From a virus: DNA of 57,837 nt. The stretch is from positions 1 to 57,837 of the IMG/VR virus record IMGVR_UViG_3300023087_000014; one strand, written 5' to 3'. The notes beneath the pieces were generated by a model. It worked only from the letters and a program-made list of their open reading frames with translations. It made no database searches and was not told where the DNA came from. The translations under genes and the position numbers were made by a program. Every line of letters starts with the position of its first letter. The stretch's first letter is position 1. This document shows, in pieces, positions 7,039-15,872 of the stretch.

Positions 7039-7992
7039 TTAGCTTTTGATTGCTAGACTTCCTTTTGAATCTACTGTTACAGTGCCGCCTCCTAGACCAG
7101 GTACTGGAAAGTCTGCTCCTCCCCAATAGATGTTTACTGCACCCTGTCCACCGTCACCTGTGCCACCGCCAGAGGTTTTACCACCTCCACCGCCGCCACC
7201 ATATGCGCCTCCGTGTGCGCCACTTGCATTAGAACCACCTGAGCCTCCTCGTCCACTTTGCTTGGGTGGGTTGTTGCCTTGGCCCTCTATGCCTACACCT
7301 CCGCCCCCTGAACCATTTGAGCTTTGTCCAAATGCACCATTACCACCTGTAGCCGAACCGCCTGTGATTACATTTGTTGTTCCTGGTTCATTGTATATAC
7401 TAAATCCACCTGGCCTTCCGTTGCCTCCGTTTTGTGCATACCCTGCCGCACCTCCGCCACCTGGTCCGCCATTTTGACTGCCGCCTTTGTTAGCACCTGA
7501 TCCTCCTAGATAGGTTACATCACCTACGTTGGATTCTGACACACTGCTTCCAGCTGAACCGCCTCTAGCACACAATAAAAAAGTTGTGCCTCTTTGAATA
7601 TAACTGCTTCCGCCTGGAGTAGCTTGGTTGCCTGGTCCACTAAATCTTCCCGCTGTATAGCTATGGCCTTGGCCTTCTGCTCCTACAACAACTGTAAGTT
7701 CTTCTCCAGGAGTTACACTAAGGCTGTTTACATAACTTAGATCGCCACCATTACCTGAACGTGCTGACTGAAGATAGTTAGCATCAACATCCCAGTGTCC
7801 GAATCCACCTCCACCACCTCCGATGGCTACTGCACTTATTTCTGTTATGCCAGAAGGTACTGTCCATGTATGGGTACCCACGTCACTAAATATTTGATTG
7901 CCTTCCGGTGGGTCTTGGCTAGTGTCAACAACTGTTACATTGACACTATTTCCTTGGTCGTCTAGGGTTAGGGTAAAGGTTTCATTTGCCAT
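7039..7992 (-). CDS. Glycine-rich tail fibre/adhesin-like protein
   Basis: 317 residues, a paralog of the 406-residue neighbour. The N-termini align (MANETFTLTLDD against MATETFTLTLDD), and both carry HTWTVPSG/NTWTVPAG before GGGGGG-rich sequence. This copy lacks the Calx-beta-like part. The C-terminal half is a Gly/Ser/Asn-rich repeat region. Late promoter TATAAATA sits 5 nt before ATG, overlapping the end of the methyltransferase gene. A receptor-binding or fibre-tip role is inferred from composition and neighbours. Confidence 0.75.
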   Translation of the reverse strand: MANETFTLTLDDQGNSVNVTVVDTSQDPPEGNQIFSDVGTHTWTVPSGITEISAVAIGGGGGGFGHWDVDANYLQSARSGNGGDLSYVNSLSVTPGEELTVVVGAEGQGHSYTAGRFSGPGNQATPGGSSYIQRGTTFLLCARGGSAGSSVSESNVGDVTYLGGSGANKGGSQNGGPGGGGAAGYAQNGGNGRPGGFSIYNEPGTTNVITGGSATGGNGAFGQSSNGSGGGGVGIEGQGNNPPKQSGRGGSGGSNASGAHGGAYGGGGGGGKTSGGGTGDGGQGAVNIYWGGADFPVPGLGGGTVTVDSKGSLAIKS

Positions 7993-7996
7993 ACTA

Positions 7997-8476
7997 CTAT
8001 TTATAGCAGATTATTTCAAGATGCTTGTCGCCTGCTTTGCGTAGACTATGTGCATTTTTATAACCAATTTCGTGTACAAGGTCAATCAATTGACTGGCAT
8101 TGTATCCGCTTTTGTGTACGTCCCATAGTTCTGACTCGCCTTCTCTTTGCCAACCCCAAAAGCCTGCTCTTGCATGTGCAAGGTTGTCTTGTTGTTGCCA
8201 TTGACGTATATGGAATTCCATATTGGGCAAACAAATTTGTTGTTCACCTCCGGGCTTTAGTATGTGTAGGCATGCACGTAACCATAGTTCACCTTGTGCA
8301 AACGTAAGATGTTCAAGAAAGTGTCTACTCCATATGTGGCTTACTGTGTTTGCAGAAACGTGATGATCTATTTCCCATGCAGGACAAACATAATCTATTC
8401 CGGGTAAGTTTCTTATGTCACAAGTTTTGTAGCCTGGACGTGTTGGTCGTTCTCCACATCCAAACTCTAGTTGCAT
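7997..8476 (-). CDS. Class I SAM-dependent methyltransferase-like protein
   Basis: 159 residues. It starts directly with LEFGCGERP (motif I, residues about 3-11), followed by CDIRN and, at about 45-60, an SHIWSRHFLEHL stretch and LHILKPGG near 75, typical of small Methyltransf_11-type proteins. It is shorter than usual, so part of the fold is minimal. Embedded among fibre genes, it may methylate a glycan or a virion protein; the substrate is not visible. The gap to the LamG-like gene is 3 nt, so it is probably co-transcribed with it. Confidence 0.75.
   Translation of the reverse strand: MQLEFGCGERPTRPGYKTCDIRNLPGIDYVCPAWEIDHHVSANTVSHIWSRHFLEHLTFAQGELWLRACLHILKPGGEQQICLPNMEFHIRQWQQQDNLAHARAGFWGWQREGESELWDVHKSGYNASQLIDLVHEIGYKNAHSLRKAGDKHLEIICYK
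7998..8005 (-). promoter_or_regulatory. T4-type late promoter, leaderless position
   Basis: TATAAATA, then GTAGT and ATG (7992). Overlaps the 3' end of the upstream gene. Confidence 0.78.
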
Positions 8477-8479
8477 GGC

Positions 8480-9550
8480 TTACGCCTGTTTGCAATACAT
8501 GATAATGTCTTCAGGTGTAACGTCATCTGAGTCATAGTTGTTAGGTACACCTGACACAGCTGGATCAATTTGATCACTTGTGCTTTTGAATCTAAACATT
8601 GCTACTTCACCTGCCCAACCCTGGAATGCACTACTACCTGGTAGCTGTACTTGTCCAAATGGTGGACGTCCTAGTGTGATACCTTCGTAATCACCTGCTG
8701 TGATTCCTGGGCTGTTTTGATTAGTTACCCAAGCTCCAGCAGTATAATCCCATACTCTTATAGGCCAGTTAGTACCATCAAAGTAGTGTTTGATGTACAA
8801 CCAATTGCCTGGTGTTATTGAAACGTTCTGGCTTGCGTAACTCCAGTTACCTGTTCCGTCAGTGTTGTCACCATATCCGTTTTGAATAATGTTTGTGCCG
8901 CCGCTGTTTTGCTGAAACTTGGTCATCCATGCTAGTTGTCTTGACGTTACTGCACCAGTTAGGGCACCTACACTCATAAACAAACTTTGTGATTCTTGCG
9001 GTGTAAAGATTGATGCATTTGGTCTAATAATTGCTTCCCAACTCCAGTCACCTGTTAGATAACTGTCAAAGGCTTTTTCAATTACAGCTTGTGCTGATCC
9101 GTCAAATGACAGTGCAGGATCTGATGTGTTATATTGATTTGCAAGAACACTTACACCATCTGGTAATATTAGTCCACCTGATACTGCTTCAACCATTGGT
9201 CCGTTTGGTGGAATACTAGTAACTGATATAGGATCACCTGATGCAATGCCCCAAGCTACTGCACTTACATTATCTGTGTCTGCTTCTACTGTAAGATACT
9301 GACCGCTTTTAATAGCAATACCTGTACGTTCAAGAACACCATTACGTTCTAGTGTTAGGTCTTTATCAATATAGTCTAGTAGGCTTATATTGTTTACTGT
9401 AGTAGTAATAGCTATAGAAACTCTTACACTGCTGTTGTTACGATTACATAGACTAACACTGCAAGCAGTAAAACGATCTGTATTTCCTTGTGCTAAACTT
9501 TGAGGTGTATTAGCAGTAAGATCGTATGCTCCTAATCTTCCTGAACTCAT
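8480..9550 (-). CDS. Virion/fibre protein with LamG (concanavalin-like) region
   Basis: 356 residues from ATG 9550 (a TTG three bases earlier is also in frame). A strong AAGGAG site lies 7 nt upstream. The N-terminal 110 residues are beta-rich. From about residue 140 the pattern ALSFDGSAQ...DWSWEAIIRP...NWLYIKHYFDGTNW...GWAGEVAMFRF is that of a LamG/concanavalin-like lectin fold. Probably a tail-fibre or decoration protein binding carbohydrate. First gene of the fibre operon behind a GATAAATA late promoter. Confidence 0.75.
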   Translation of the reverse strand: MSSGRLGAYDLTANTPQSLAQGNTDRFTACSVSLCNRNNSSVRVSIAITTTVNNISLLDYIDKDLTLERNGVLERTGIAIKSGQYLTVEADTDNVSAVAWGIASGDPISVTSIPPNGPMVEAVSGGLILPDGVSVLANQYNTSDPALSFDGSAQAVIEKAFDSYLTGDWSWEAIIRPNASIFTPQESQSLFMSVGALTGAVTSRQLAWMTKFQQNSGGTNIIQNGYGDNTDGTGNWSYASQNVSITPGNWLYIKHYFDGTNWPIRVWDYTAGAWVTNQNSPGITAGDYEGITLGRPPFGQVQLPGSSAFQGWAGEVAMFRFKSTSDQIDPAVSGVPNNYDSDDVTPEDIIMYCKQA

Positions 9551-9568
9551 CAAATGTCTCCTTTTGTT

Positions 9569-9576
9569 TATTTATC
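9569..9576 (-). promoter_or_regulatory. T4-type late promoter with leader
   Basis: GATAAATA, followed by about 18 nt including AAGGAG before ATG 9550. Belongs to the class with a ribosome site. Confidence 0.75.
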
Positions 9577-10321
9577 TTAGTAGTTTTGGTGACAGTTGAT
9601 CTTTAAGCAACGCCTCTGTACTAACACTTAATAAATTTTGCCGCCATGGTAATGAATTTAATTCTATATCTTGTTGATCAGCAAGTGCAAGAGCAAATAC
9701 TTGATGATTGTCTTTACACATATGATTTACTCTTTGATCAGGAACATCTCTTTCATACCATTCGTCCATATGTTTTTGGCTTTTGAATTCTAAACTACAC
9801 ACACTATCAAATAAAGATCCTTTTATATTTCTTGCACCTTTCGGTTGTATGTCTGTAGCATTTGGGAAACCTTGTATGATTATCATTTCAATTCCTTGTT
9901 GTTGGAATAGTTCTGCATAATGATTTAACCAAGCAGTATTTGCATCATATAAAAAACTATCTTGATATCCGCTTTGGATATGTTTGTAGTAGAGCTCAAT
10001 TGCATGTATTTGTTCTTTGTTTATCCCAAAGTGATTAGGATCAAGATGTGTCATATTTTGATAGTTAGATACATTAGGATGATCCCACAAGAACCAATGA
10101 CGTATACAATGTGTAGTTACAACAATAATACTGTCGCCAGGTTGAAACACTTTGTTGTGATAGTGTTCAAAAACTTGCATAGATATCCAACTATTGGCAA
10201 CTCCGTAATCGGCTAAGGTTTTATATTCCTTGCCTTTTAGTTTTGCATACTGTTTGAACCACTGCCATTCCTGTCCGTGATCTACTGCATAGCTGTCGCC
10301 AAATACCCATACTGTGTTCAT
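9572..10321 (-). CDS. SGNH/GDSL-like hydrolase
   Basis: 249 residues. GDSYAVD at residues 8-14 gives the nucleophile-Ser block near the N-terminus, and a late HMCKDNHQ segment (about residue 200) provides the Asp/His-type block expected in SGNH hydrolases. Family members remove acyl groups from sugars or lipids. Ribosome site AGGAT. One of three such proteins in the window (also 21.1 and 33.9 kb), which fits repeated recruitment for glycan editing. The substrate is unknown. Confidence 0.7.
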   Translation of the reverse strand: MNTVWVFGDSYAVDHGQEWQWFKQYAKLKGKEYKTLADYGVANSWISMQVFEHYHNKVFQPGDSIIVVTTHCIRHWFLWDHPNVSNYQNMTHLDPNHFGINKEQIHAIELYYKHIQSGYQDSFLYDANTAWLNHYAELFQQQGIEMIIIQGFPNATDIQPKGARNIKGSLFDSVCSLEFKSQKHMDEWYERDVPDQRVNHMCKDNHQVFALALADQQDIELNSLPWRQNLLSVSTEALLKDQLSPKLLR

Positions 10322-10344
10322 GTATAATCCTTTATATACAGTAA

Positions 10345-11034
10345 TTAACTAAAATTATATACATCTACATAGTAATCTGACTCATTAAAAAACGAACCTT
10401 TGATACGCATTTCCATACGATGTTTACTTCTTAGAACATACATTCTTGCTTGTTCCGGGTCTACAATATTTGTAAGTTCCATCATTGTGCTAGATTTATT
10501 AAACACACAACTTTGTTTATCATACGTAGGTTTATGATCGTGATCAACAGCAAACATTACAAGACGTATATCTAAACTTTGTTTGTTTCTCCAAAACACT
10601 GTAACGTAGTATTCATCGTTTACAAATACCTTTTCCATCCAAGGTTCTACTACACCCTGCCATAGGTTGAGACTATCGTGTTCTAAAAAACTTTCATCTA
10701 TTCTTGCACTTGCACTAAGGGTTTGTTTTACACTTGCTTCTCCGCTAGTAGCTGTCCACTTGCCGCCAAGTCCTTTAACATCAAACTTTTTATTTCCCAT
10801 GCGTACATCTTCTGGGTTGTTTCCGTGTCCTACCCATTCACCACCATTCCATTCAGTAGCATCAGCAAGAGCATATTCCCATGCTTCTTTAGCAATCTGG
10901 AACGGGCGTCCTTTAGCTAGGTCTCTTCTACAAGGACCTATTCTTCTTTCAAGTTCTGATCCGAGATTTGTAATAGTTTGTTCTCCTACTACACTAATAA
11001 TTTCTGTTTTATTCAAAGGTCTTAACGAGTACAT
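10345..11034 (-). CDS. Unknown protein with a nuclease-like D...DVKG segment
   Basis: 229 residues from ATG 11034, chosen because GGAGAG lies 4 nt upstream; ATG 11046 is an alternative. The segment DVRMGNKKFDVKG (about residues 75-90) resembles the D-x(n)-(D/E)-x-K active-site line of restriction-type nucleases, but no second motif confirms this. Overlaps the end of the DnaE-like gene by 13 nt, so it is translationally coupled to it. Nuclease function is only a suggestion. Confidence 0.65.
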   Translation of the reverse strand: MYSLRPLNKTEIISVVGEQTITNLGSELERRIGPCRRDLAKGRPFQIAKEAWEYALADATEWNGGEWVGHGNNPEDVRMGNKKFDVKGLGGKWTATSGEASVKQTLSASARIDESFLEHDSLNLWQGVVEPWMEKVFVNDEYYVTVFWRNKQSLDIRLVMFAVDHDHKPTYDKQSCVFNKSSTMMELTNIVDPEQARMYVLRSKHRMEMRIKGSFFNESDYYVDVYNFS

Positions 11035-12665
11035 CTTTCTCTCCATGATGTAAATGTATGCAGTTCTGCATCAGTTGATTCTATATAGTCTGAATTGTTT
11101 TGGTGTTTAACACGACCACTGCCTACTACAATGTCGCCGTCTCTGTAACCAAAAGGTTTTTGTACAGTTATATCTATGTATTCACCGTACCCTATTCCAA
11201 GAGTAATAAAAGTAACCCAGCGTCCGTTACGTCCACGAAACACTCTACCATTTGCTATTACTCCTGCAAATTCTACTCTGTCTAACCATTGCTGGCGTAC
11301 ACCCATACCTTTAGGAAATCCATGTTGCCACCATCCTGGTTTAGTTTCAAGACCACGACGATGTGCTTCACACTGATACACCCAACCTTTGTATGAGCCT
11401 TGACAGTGTTTTAGGTTTGCTCTCCAGAACGCTTCCGGGTTGTGCGCCTTTTGGTATGCGAGTGCCCAGATGAGTCTTCCGAGGTTGACTGCATGAGCTC
11501 TACAAAGGCCGAAACCTGATAGTTCTTGAAGCGCCGCCATAGCTTCTTGCTTACGCGGATTATTGCCGAGCCTTTCAACAAATTCCAAAATCTTTTCATC
11601 ATTCTTTTTTGCAAATGCCCTCCTATACATATCGGCTTCATACATATCTACACCGATGATACTACTTATAATATCTATAGCATCATCTTCAAATACAATG
11701 CTATCTTGTACAGTTTCTTTTGACCAGTCTTGAAACATAGCGGCTTTTTGTCTACCACTCATTGCTACAGGGCGTATCATAGCTGTAGCAAATACACAGT
11801 CCTCCATGCTTGTAGGTTGTATTGCTCTAAACAATCTACGCATAGCAGGGCTTTCTCCTTGGGTTACACCCAGTACATCCCCTCTTGCTAATAAGGCGCT
11901 TGTACGGGCGTCTGTGCGCGGATAAGACGCCAATTCTGTATGCGGATCGATCTCTAATAGTTGCGACAATCCGCGGTTTGCTAGTATGTCAACTTTTAAG
12001 TGTTCTAAGTCTTCTACTTCATATTTGTCTAATAGTATTTGGTTATCTTGTGATATAAGTGATTTAGGTAATTGCCTAGTGAACATTACGATGCCTCCAC
12101 AGTGTTTTGATATTGCTCTTTTCTTTCCTAGTAACTTTCTTTCTATGCGTTTTGCTTCTTTAGAATCAACGCCAACACTTTCATATGTAAAGTTACGTGG
12201 AAGATTACCTGTGGCACCTAAGCGTTTAGCCGCTTCGCGTCTAGCTGACTTTTCTTTATAAGTGACGTAGTTACTGAGTCGTGCAGTTTTGCCTGGCCAT
12301 TTGCGGAATATCCTTTCCATGACTTCCGTCTGTCGATGATGTTCAAAGTCTATATCTACATCTGGCAGGTCGTCCCTCATAGGGTTCATGAACCGTGCCA
12401 CAGGTATGTTCCACTTGATAGGGTCTACATCTGTAATACCCAACAAGTAGCATACTAGGCTAGAACCTGCTGACCCACGTGTCATGTGTGTAAGGTCAGT
12501 AGTTAAGTCTATGATGTCGCAGATTTGTAGGAAGTAATCAGTGAATCGCTGATTGAGAATGAGCTCAAATTCTTCAGCTAAACGATTTTGATAGTCGGGT
12601 CCGGGTGGGACAGGCCTTTTGAATCGATCTAATAGCCTCTGTATGTTTTCTAAATCCGTTGCCAT
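11022..12665 (-). CDS. DnaE-like (Pol III alpha) polymerase lacking the PHP domain
   Basis: 547 residues from ATG 12665 (AGAGG site), although the frame is open further upstream. GSAGSSLVCYLLGITDVDP (about 64-82), RFMNP, PDVDIDF (101-107, catalytic Asp pair) and KVDILANRG (third Asp about 226) match the palm of bacterial DNA polymerase III alpha. GFGLCRAHAVNLGRL near 410 matches the fingers/KSH-type region, and an OB-like segment lies near the end. It is about half the length of cellular DnaE and lacks the N-terminal PHP domain. Its role beside a T4-type replisome is unclear. Confidence 0.85.
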   Translation of the reverse strand: MATDLENIQRLLDRFKRPVPPGPDYQNRLAEEFELILNQRFTDYFLQICDIIDLTTDLTHMTRGSAGSSLVCYLLGITDVDPIKWNIPVARFMNPMRDDLPDVDIDFEHHRQTEVMERIFRKWPGKTARLSNYVTYKEKSARREAAKRLGATGNLPRNFTYESVGVDSKEAKRIERKLLGKKRAISKHCGGIVMFTRQLPKSLISQDNQILLDKYEVEDLEHLKVDILANRGLSQLLEIDPHTELASYPRTDARTSALLARGDVLGVTQGESPAMRRLFRAIQPTSMEDCVFATAMIRPVAMSGRQKAAMFQDWSKETVQDSIVFEDDAIDIISSIIGVDMYEADMYRRAFAKKNDEKILEFVERLGNNPRKQEAMAALQELSGFGLCRAHAVNLGRLIWALAYQKAHNPEAFWRANLKHCQGSYKGWVYQCEAHRRGLETKPGWWQHGFPKGMGVRQQWLDRVEFAGVIANGRVFRGRNGRWVTFITLGIGYGEYIDITVQKPFGYRDGDIVVGSGRVKHQNNSDYIESTDAELHTFTSWRERCTR

Positions 12666-12698
12666 TGTTAGCCTCTTTGTGTTTTCTAAATGCCTAGT

Positions 12699-12712
12699 CG
12701 TTGTTTCCAACG
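12699..12712 (-). promoter_or_regulatory. GAAA-tetraloop hairpin in the leader of the DnaE-like gene
   Basis: On the minus strand CGTTG-GAAA-CAACG forms a 5-bp stem closed by a GNRA loop, 34 nt before the start codon. Possibly a translational operator; T4 polymerase is known to autoregulate through a leader hairpin. Confidence 0.4.
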
Positions 12713-12717
12713 CAAGA

Positions 12718-12725
12718 TATTTATT
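12718..12725 (-). promoter_or_regulatory. Possible late promoter of the DnaE-like gene
   Basis: AATAAATA on the minus strand, 52 nt before ATG 12665 and upstream of the tetraloop hairpin. Weaker match than the others. Confidence 0.35.
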
Positions 12726-12744
12726 TGTGTAACAATCACTTGGT

Positions 12745-13014
12745 TTAAATCTGGCTTGTCTTTGGTACTGGTTTAATGTGAGGGAACTTGATTGGAAACA
12801 GTGTAGCATATTTAGAATTGTCTGTATCTACGTAAATGTCACATCTACAAAAATGGTCTATTTGTGATTGGCTATGTATTAAAGCCCAATGCCAATTACG
12901 TATTTCAACTTCCTTATATAGTTCTTCACCAACTTCTCTACGGACCCAAAGTTTTTCAACACGTTGTCCTTTATGTGTCCATTTGTATTCTGTCTGACCT
13001 ATAAAATATCTCAA
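12745..13014 (-). CDS. Small protein, function unknown
   Basis: 89 residues starting with TTG at 13014, which overlaps the TGA stop of the upstream acetyltransferase-like gene; no Met codon lies inside the frame. Rich in Trp, Tyr, His and Lys, with a HFCRCD segment near residue 55. No family recognised. Coupled to the gene before it and separated by 79 nt from the DnaE-like gene. Confidence 0.6.
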   Translation of the reverse strand: MRYFIGQTEYKWTHKGQRVEKLWVRREVGEELYKEVEIRNWHWALIHSQSQIDHFCRCDIYVDTDNSKYATLFPIKFPHIKPVPKTSQI

Positions 13015-13433
13015 AGCTCATACTCAAAGTTTTGACACTTATCGTACTTTGCTAAAAACTTTGCACCATTGCGAATATGAAAACGTTCAGCCATTTCTGT
13101 AAGAGGACTTAGTGTTACTAGTCTATCACAATGTTCATCTATAGCACTATCTCTTAGTGCATTAATAATTTCTCTACCTGCACCTTTTGTGTAACTCCAT
13201 ACTGTGTATGCAACTAATACCCTGCCATGTGGGTTAGCAAATTCAAACATATCATCTTCTGTTGTAGGCACTTGATCACATAATGCAGTACAAACAATAG
13301 CGGCAATTTCGTTATCTTTTTCTAATACTACAATATTCCTACCATTACCAAATCTTTTGTCATATGGTATATGTGGTCTAACTGGATCTTGTTGAATTAA
13401 ATCTTTTTCATTTACTTTTAACGATCTTAACAC
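13011..13433 (-). CDS. GNAT-like acetyltransferase
   Basis: 140 residues starting with GTG at 13433, overlapping the TAG of gp41 (TAGTG). The pattern IVVLEKDNEIAAIVC, VLVAYTVWSYTKGAGREII (about residues 70-90, the acetyl-CoA loop) and FHIRNGAKFLAKY near the C-terminus is that of a small N-acetyltransferase. The substrate cannot be read from sequence. It belongs to the gp41 transcription unit. Confidence 0.7.
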   Translation of the reverse strand: MLRSLKVNEKDLIQQDPVRPHIPYDKRFGNGRNIVVLEKDNEIAAIVCTALCDQVPTTEDDMFEFANPHGRVLVAYTVWSYTKGAGREIINALRDSAIDEHCDRLVTLSPLTEMAERFHIRNGAKFLAKYDKCQNFEYEL

Positions 13434-14857
13434 TATTCACTCCCTAGATTATTTAAGAACTGTTTTAATTTTGTACTGTCTGCTTCTGCACGTACTTTGC
13501 CTATAGTATCTCCTTGACTGGGATCTGCTTCTGTGTTTTCTTCTAAAGGCATATTTGTTCCGCGTTTGATTTGATCAAACACTGTACTTGATCTTTTCTT
13601 AAATTCTTGATAGTCTTCGTCCTCCGCTAAGTCACGTATACGTAAACTATCAACATCAAATTCTAAATCAATTTTTTGTCCTACACCAGAACTACTACGT
13701 GTTTTCATCAACTGTATTTGATAGCGTCCACGTTCACGCATTGCTCTACTTGTAAAAATACCAATTAAGTTATCTGCTGTATTGATCTTTGAAATACCAC
13801 CACTGATATGACTGTGATCGAATTCAATTTCTTCTACACTAGATCTGTTCAACTGTGATGCTGTAACAAACAAACAGTTTAGTTCCATAGCCAAGTTACG
13901 TAGTTCTTCACTTACATATTTGTCTTTAACAAATAAATTCTCTGCACTAATCTTTGCGGCAATAGGATGCATTAAATCTAAATAGTCTACAAGTAACACA
14001 TCTACTTTTTTACCTGTTTTGATTTCATATTCTTTTAGATAGCTTCTAATATCGTTAGCGTTCTTACCAGTTGGCATATACTTAACTTGAAACGCTCCTG
14101 ACTTCTTGCCAATCATTTTAACTTTCATTTCAACATCATCAATACTTTTGAAAATGTCTCTGCTAGGAATATCAGTAGTCATACTATCTATACGCATACT
14201 AACTAAGTTTTCTGAAAGTTCAAAAGTCAAATACAATACGTTAAGGCCTGCTAGTGCCCAGTTCACTCCCATGTTTGCTAAGAACAAACTCTTACCACTA
14301 CCTGAACCTCCTGCAAAAATATTCAGTTCGCCTCTATTAAACCCACCAAACAGTTTCTTATCTAAACTCTTCCATCCTGTACTTACTTGTCCGTTTTTGT
14401 CTTTGATCGCTTCCAAACGTGCTTTAGGATCTGCCCAATAGTCAGTACCAAGATCTTTTTGCAAACCAATTTGCACAGCCTTCTTAACCAAATCTTCAAC
14501 TGGACCGTAATCACCTTTTTCAAGCAAGTCAGCACTTTTAAGTATAGCCGCTTCAAGTGCTTTGTGTCTACTGAATGTTTCAAACTCTAACAATAACCAA
14601 TCATAATGATTTTCAGCTAAGTCACCTGGATGTTTCAAGTTAGTATCTGTTGCCGCATTCACCATATCAAAGGTTGGCATAGCATTATGTTCTACAACAT
14701 AATCGTTTATAAATTTTGCAACTGGTTGTAATTTTCTATCAAATACACTGTCGTCAAAAACACTTTGACATCTTACAAATGTTTCTGCATCTGTAAGCAT
14801 CATTTCAAGATATACCTTTTGTATATCATAACCATAATCTGTATTTTGTCTTGTCAT
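13433..14857 (-). CDS. gp41: Replicative DNA helicase (T4 gp41, DnaB family)
   Basis: 474 residues from ATG 14857. Walker A GGSGSGKS at 183-190 after GWKSLDKKLFGGFNRGEL, then the LYLTFEL segment, Walker B VDVLLVDYLDLM (about 283-294) and the downstream ASQLNRS segment are those of DnaB/gp41 hexameric helicases. It unwinds DNA ahead of the fork and works with the primase at 16.2-17.2 kb. A sigma70-type promoter places its start codon exactly at +1 (TATAAT, 6 nt, ATG), so the mRNA may be leaderless. Confidence 0.93.
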   Translation of the reverse strand: MTRQNTDYGYDIQKVYLEMMLTDAETFVRCQSVFDDSVFDRKLQPVAKFINDYVVEHNAMPTFDMVNAATDTNLKHPGDLAENHYDWLLLEFETFSRHKALEAAILKSADLLEKGDYGPVEDLVKKAVQIGLQKDLGTDYWADPKARLEAIKDKNGQVSTGWKSLDKKLFGGFNRGELNIFAGGSGSGKSLFLANMGVNWALAGLNVLYLTFELSENLVSMRIDSMTTDIPSRDIFKSIDDVEMKVKMIGKKSGAFQVKYMPTGKNANDIRSYLKEYEIKTGKKVDVLLVDYLDLMHPIAAKISAENLFVKDKYVSEELRNLAMELNCLFVTASQLNRSSVEEIEFDHSHISGGISKINTADNLIGIFTSRAMRERGRYQIQLMKTRSSSGVGQKIDLEFDVDSLRIRDLAEDEDYQEFKKRSSTVFDQIKRGTNMPLEENTEADPSQGDTIGKVRAEADSTKLKQFLNNLGSE

Positions 14858-14863
14858 ATAGTA

Positions 14864-14893
14864 ATTATACTTTCTTATACCACTGATTGTCAA
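14864..14893 (-). promoter_or_regulatory. Sigma70-type promoter of gp41
   Basis: Minus strand TTGACA (14893-14888), 18 bp spacer, TATAAT (14869-14864), then 6 nt and ATG 14857. It lies across the end of the carbamoyltransferase gene. Confidence 0.8.
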
Positions 14894-15872
14894 GTGTTAT
14901 TTTTTGTTGTGACTGTGCTAAAACAGCACCTATGCTAGACCCTGGGTCTCCCGGATTCGGTGGTACCCAAATACTTTCCCAATGTCTACTAATTTTTGCA
15001 ACACCCTGTCTATTTAATGCACCACCCCCTGCAAGAGCTAAGTGGTCAGCGTCTGTTTTTTGATGAGCCAAATAGCTAATACAACTAAGGGCATCTTCAA
15101 AAATTGCTTGGGTAGCCGCGGCAATATCGTTCATATCTTGTTCTGTAGTTAAATCAGGTCGCCACCATTGGCACCCCCTATGTAAATTTTCTTTTGTGTT
15201 AAAGTATCTGTAGAAGAGCCCATGACTATTTCCTAGTAGATCTCTTTTTATGCTTTGATATAATCTAGTAGGATCACCTTTTTCTCCCATACTCGAAATC
15301 ATATATTCGTCACGCTGTGGTTGTAGCCCGCAACGTTGAGTCATAGCACTATAAAATAAACCAAGGCTGTGTGGATACCCTTGACTATAAATCTTTTTTA
15401 ACTTGTTATTTTTGCCGTGCCATACTGTTAGGGTTTCAAACTCACCAATACTATCTAAGCAAATGATTGCACAATTATCTTGAGGTTGTGTATAATAAGC
15501 ATAGGCCGCATGTGATAAATGATGTTGTACATATTCAATAGGAGCATCAATGTCCCAACGCTTTAAATATTTCTTTATATCGTTTTCTTCTTTTAACCAA
15601 CCCTGTCCTGCGTATGCTTGACGTAGAGTTTTTAACATAGGACGTTCATACCAAACTATTTTTTTAGGATATCCATAGCTTTGAATAGCAACTTGTAATT
15701 GCGTCCAATTAAAATCCGGATCATTAGGTACGTCACTAAAATCTCTAGACATACTAGCCCATAATAATTTTGTTTTGTAATGATCAGTTAATCCTTGTAC
15801 CTTGGTCCTAAATACCGCAAGACTGGCATCGTGACTGTTGCCAACCATTCCCCATGTTATCTTTTTTTCCAC
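14865..15872 (-). CDS. NodU/CmcH-type carbamoyltransferase
   Basis: 335 residues starting with GTG 15872, which overlaps the TAG of the upstream gene. HHLSHAAYAYY (about residues 118-128), a CLDSIGEFETLTVWHG segment and LALAGGGALN near 280 are hallmarks of O-carbamoyltransferases of the NodU/CmcH family, which transfer carbamoyl from carbamoyl phosphate to hydroxyls. Family members act on Nod factors and antibiotics, and phage members can act on modified DNA bases. It is shorter than typical 500-600-residue members. Between primase and helicase genes, a DNA-modification role is plausible but not shown. Confidence 0.85.
   Translation of the reverse strand: MEKKITWGMVGNSHDASLAVFRTKVQGLTDHYKTKLLWASMSRDFSDVPNDPDFNWTQLQVAIQSYGYPKKIVWYERPMLKTLRQAYAGQGWLKEENDIKKYLKRWDIDAPIEYVQHHLSHAAYAYYTQPQDNCAIICLDSIGEFETLTVWHGKNNKLKKIYSQGYPHSLGLFYSAMTQRCGLQPQRDEYMISSMGEKGDPTRLYQSIKRDLLGNSHGLFYRYFNTKENLHRGCQWWRPDLTTEQDMNDIAAATQAIFEDALSCISYLAHQKTDADHLALAGGGALNRQGVAKISRHWESIWVPPNPGDPGSSIGAVLAQSQQKITLDNQWYKKV

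Noticed and set aside
7130-7477. Proline-rich plus-strand open frame
   Set aside because: It is the antisense of glycine codons in the adhesin gene; composition is explained entirely by that.
10667-11053. Plus-strand open frame of 128 codons
   Set aside because: Antisense to the 229-residue gene and the end of the DnaE-like gene, with no ribosome site.
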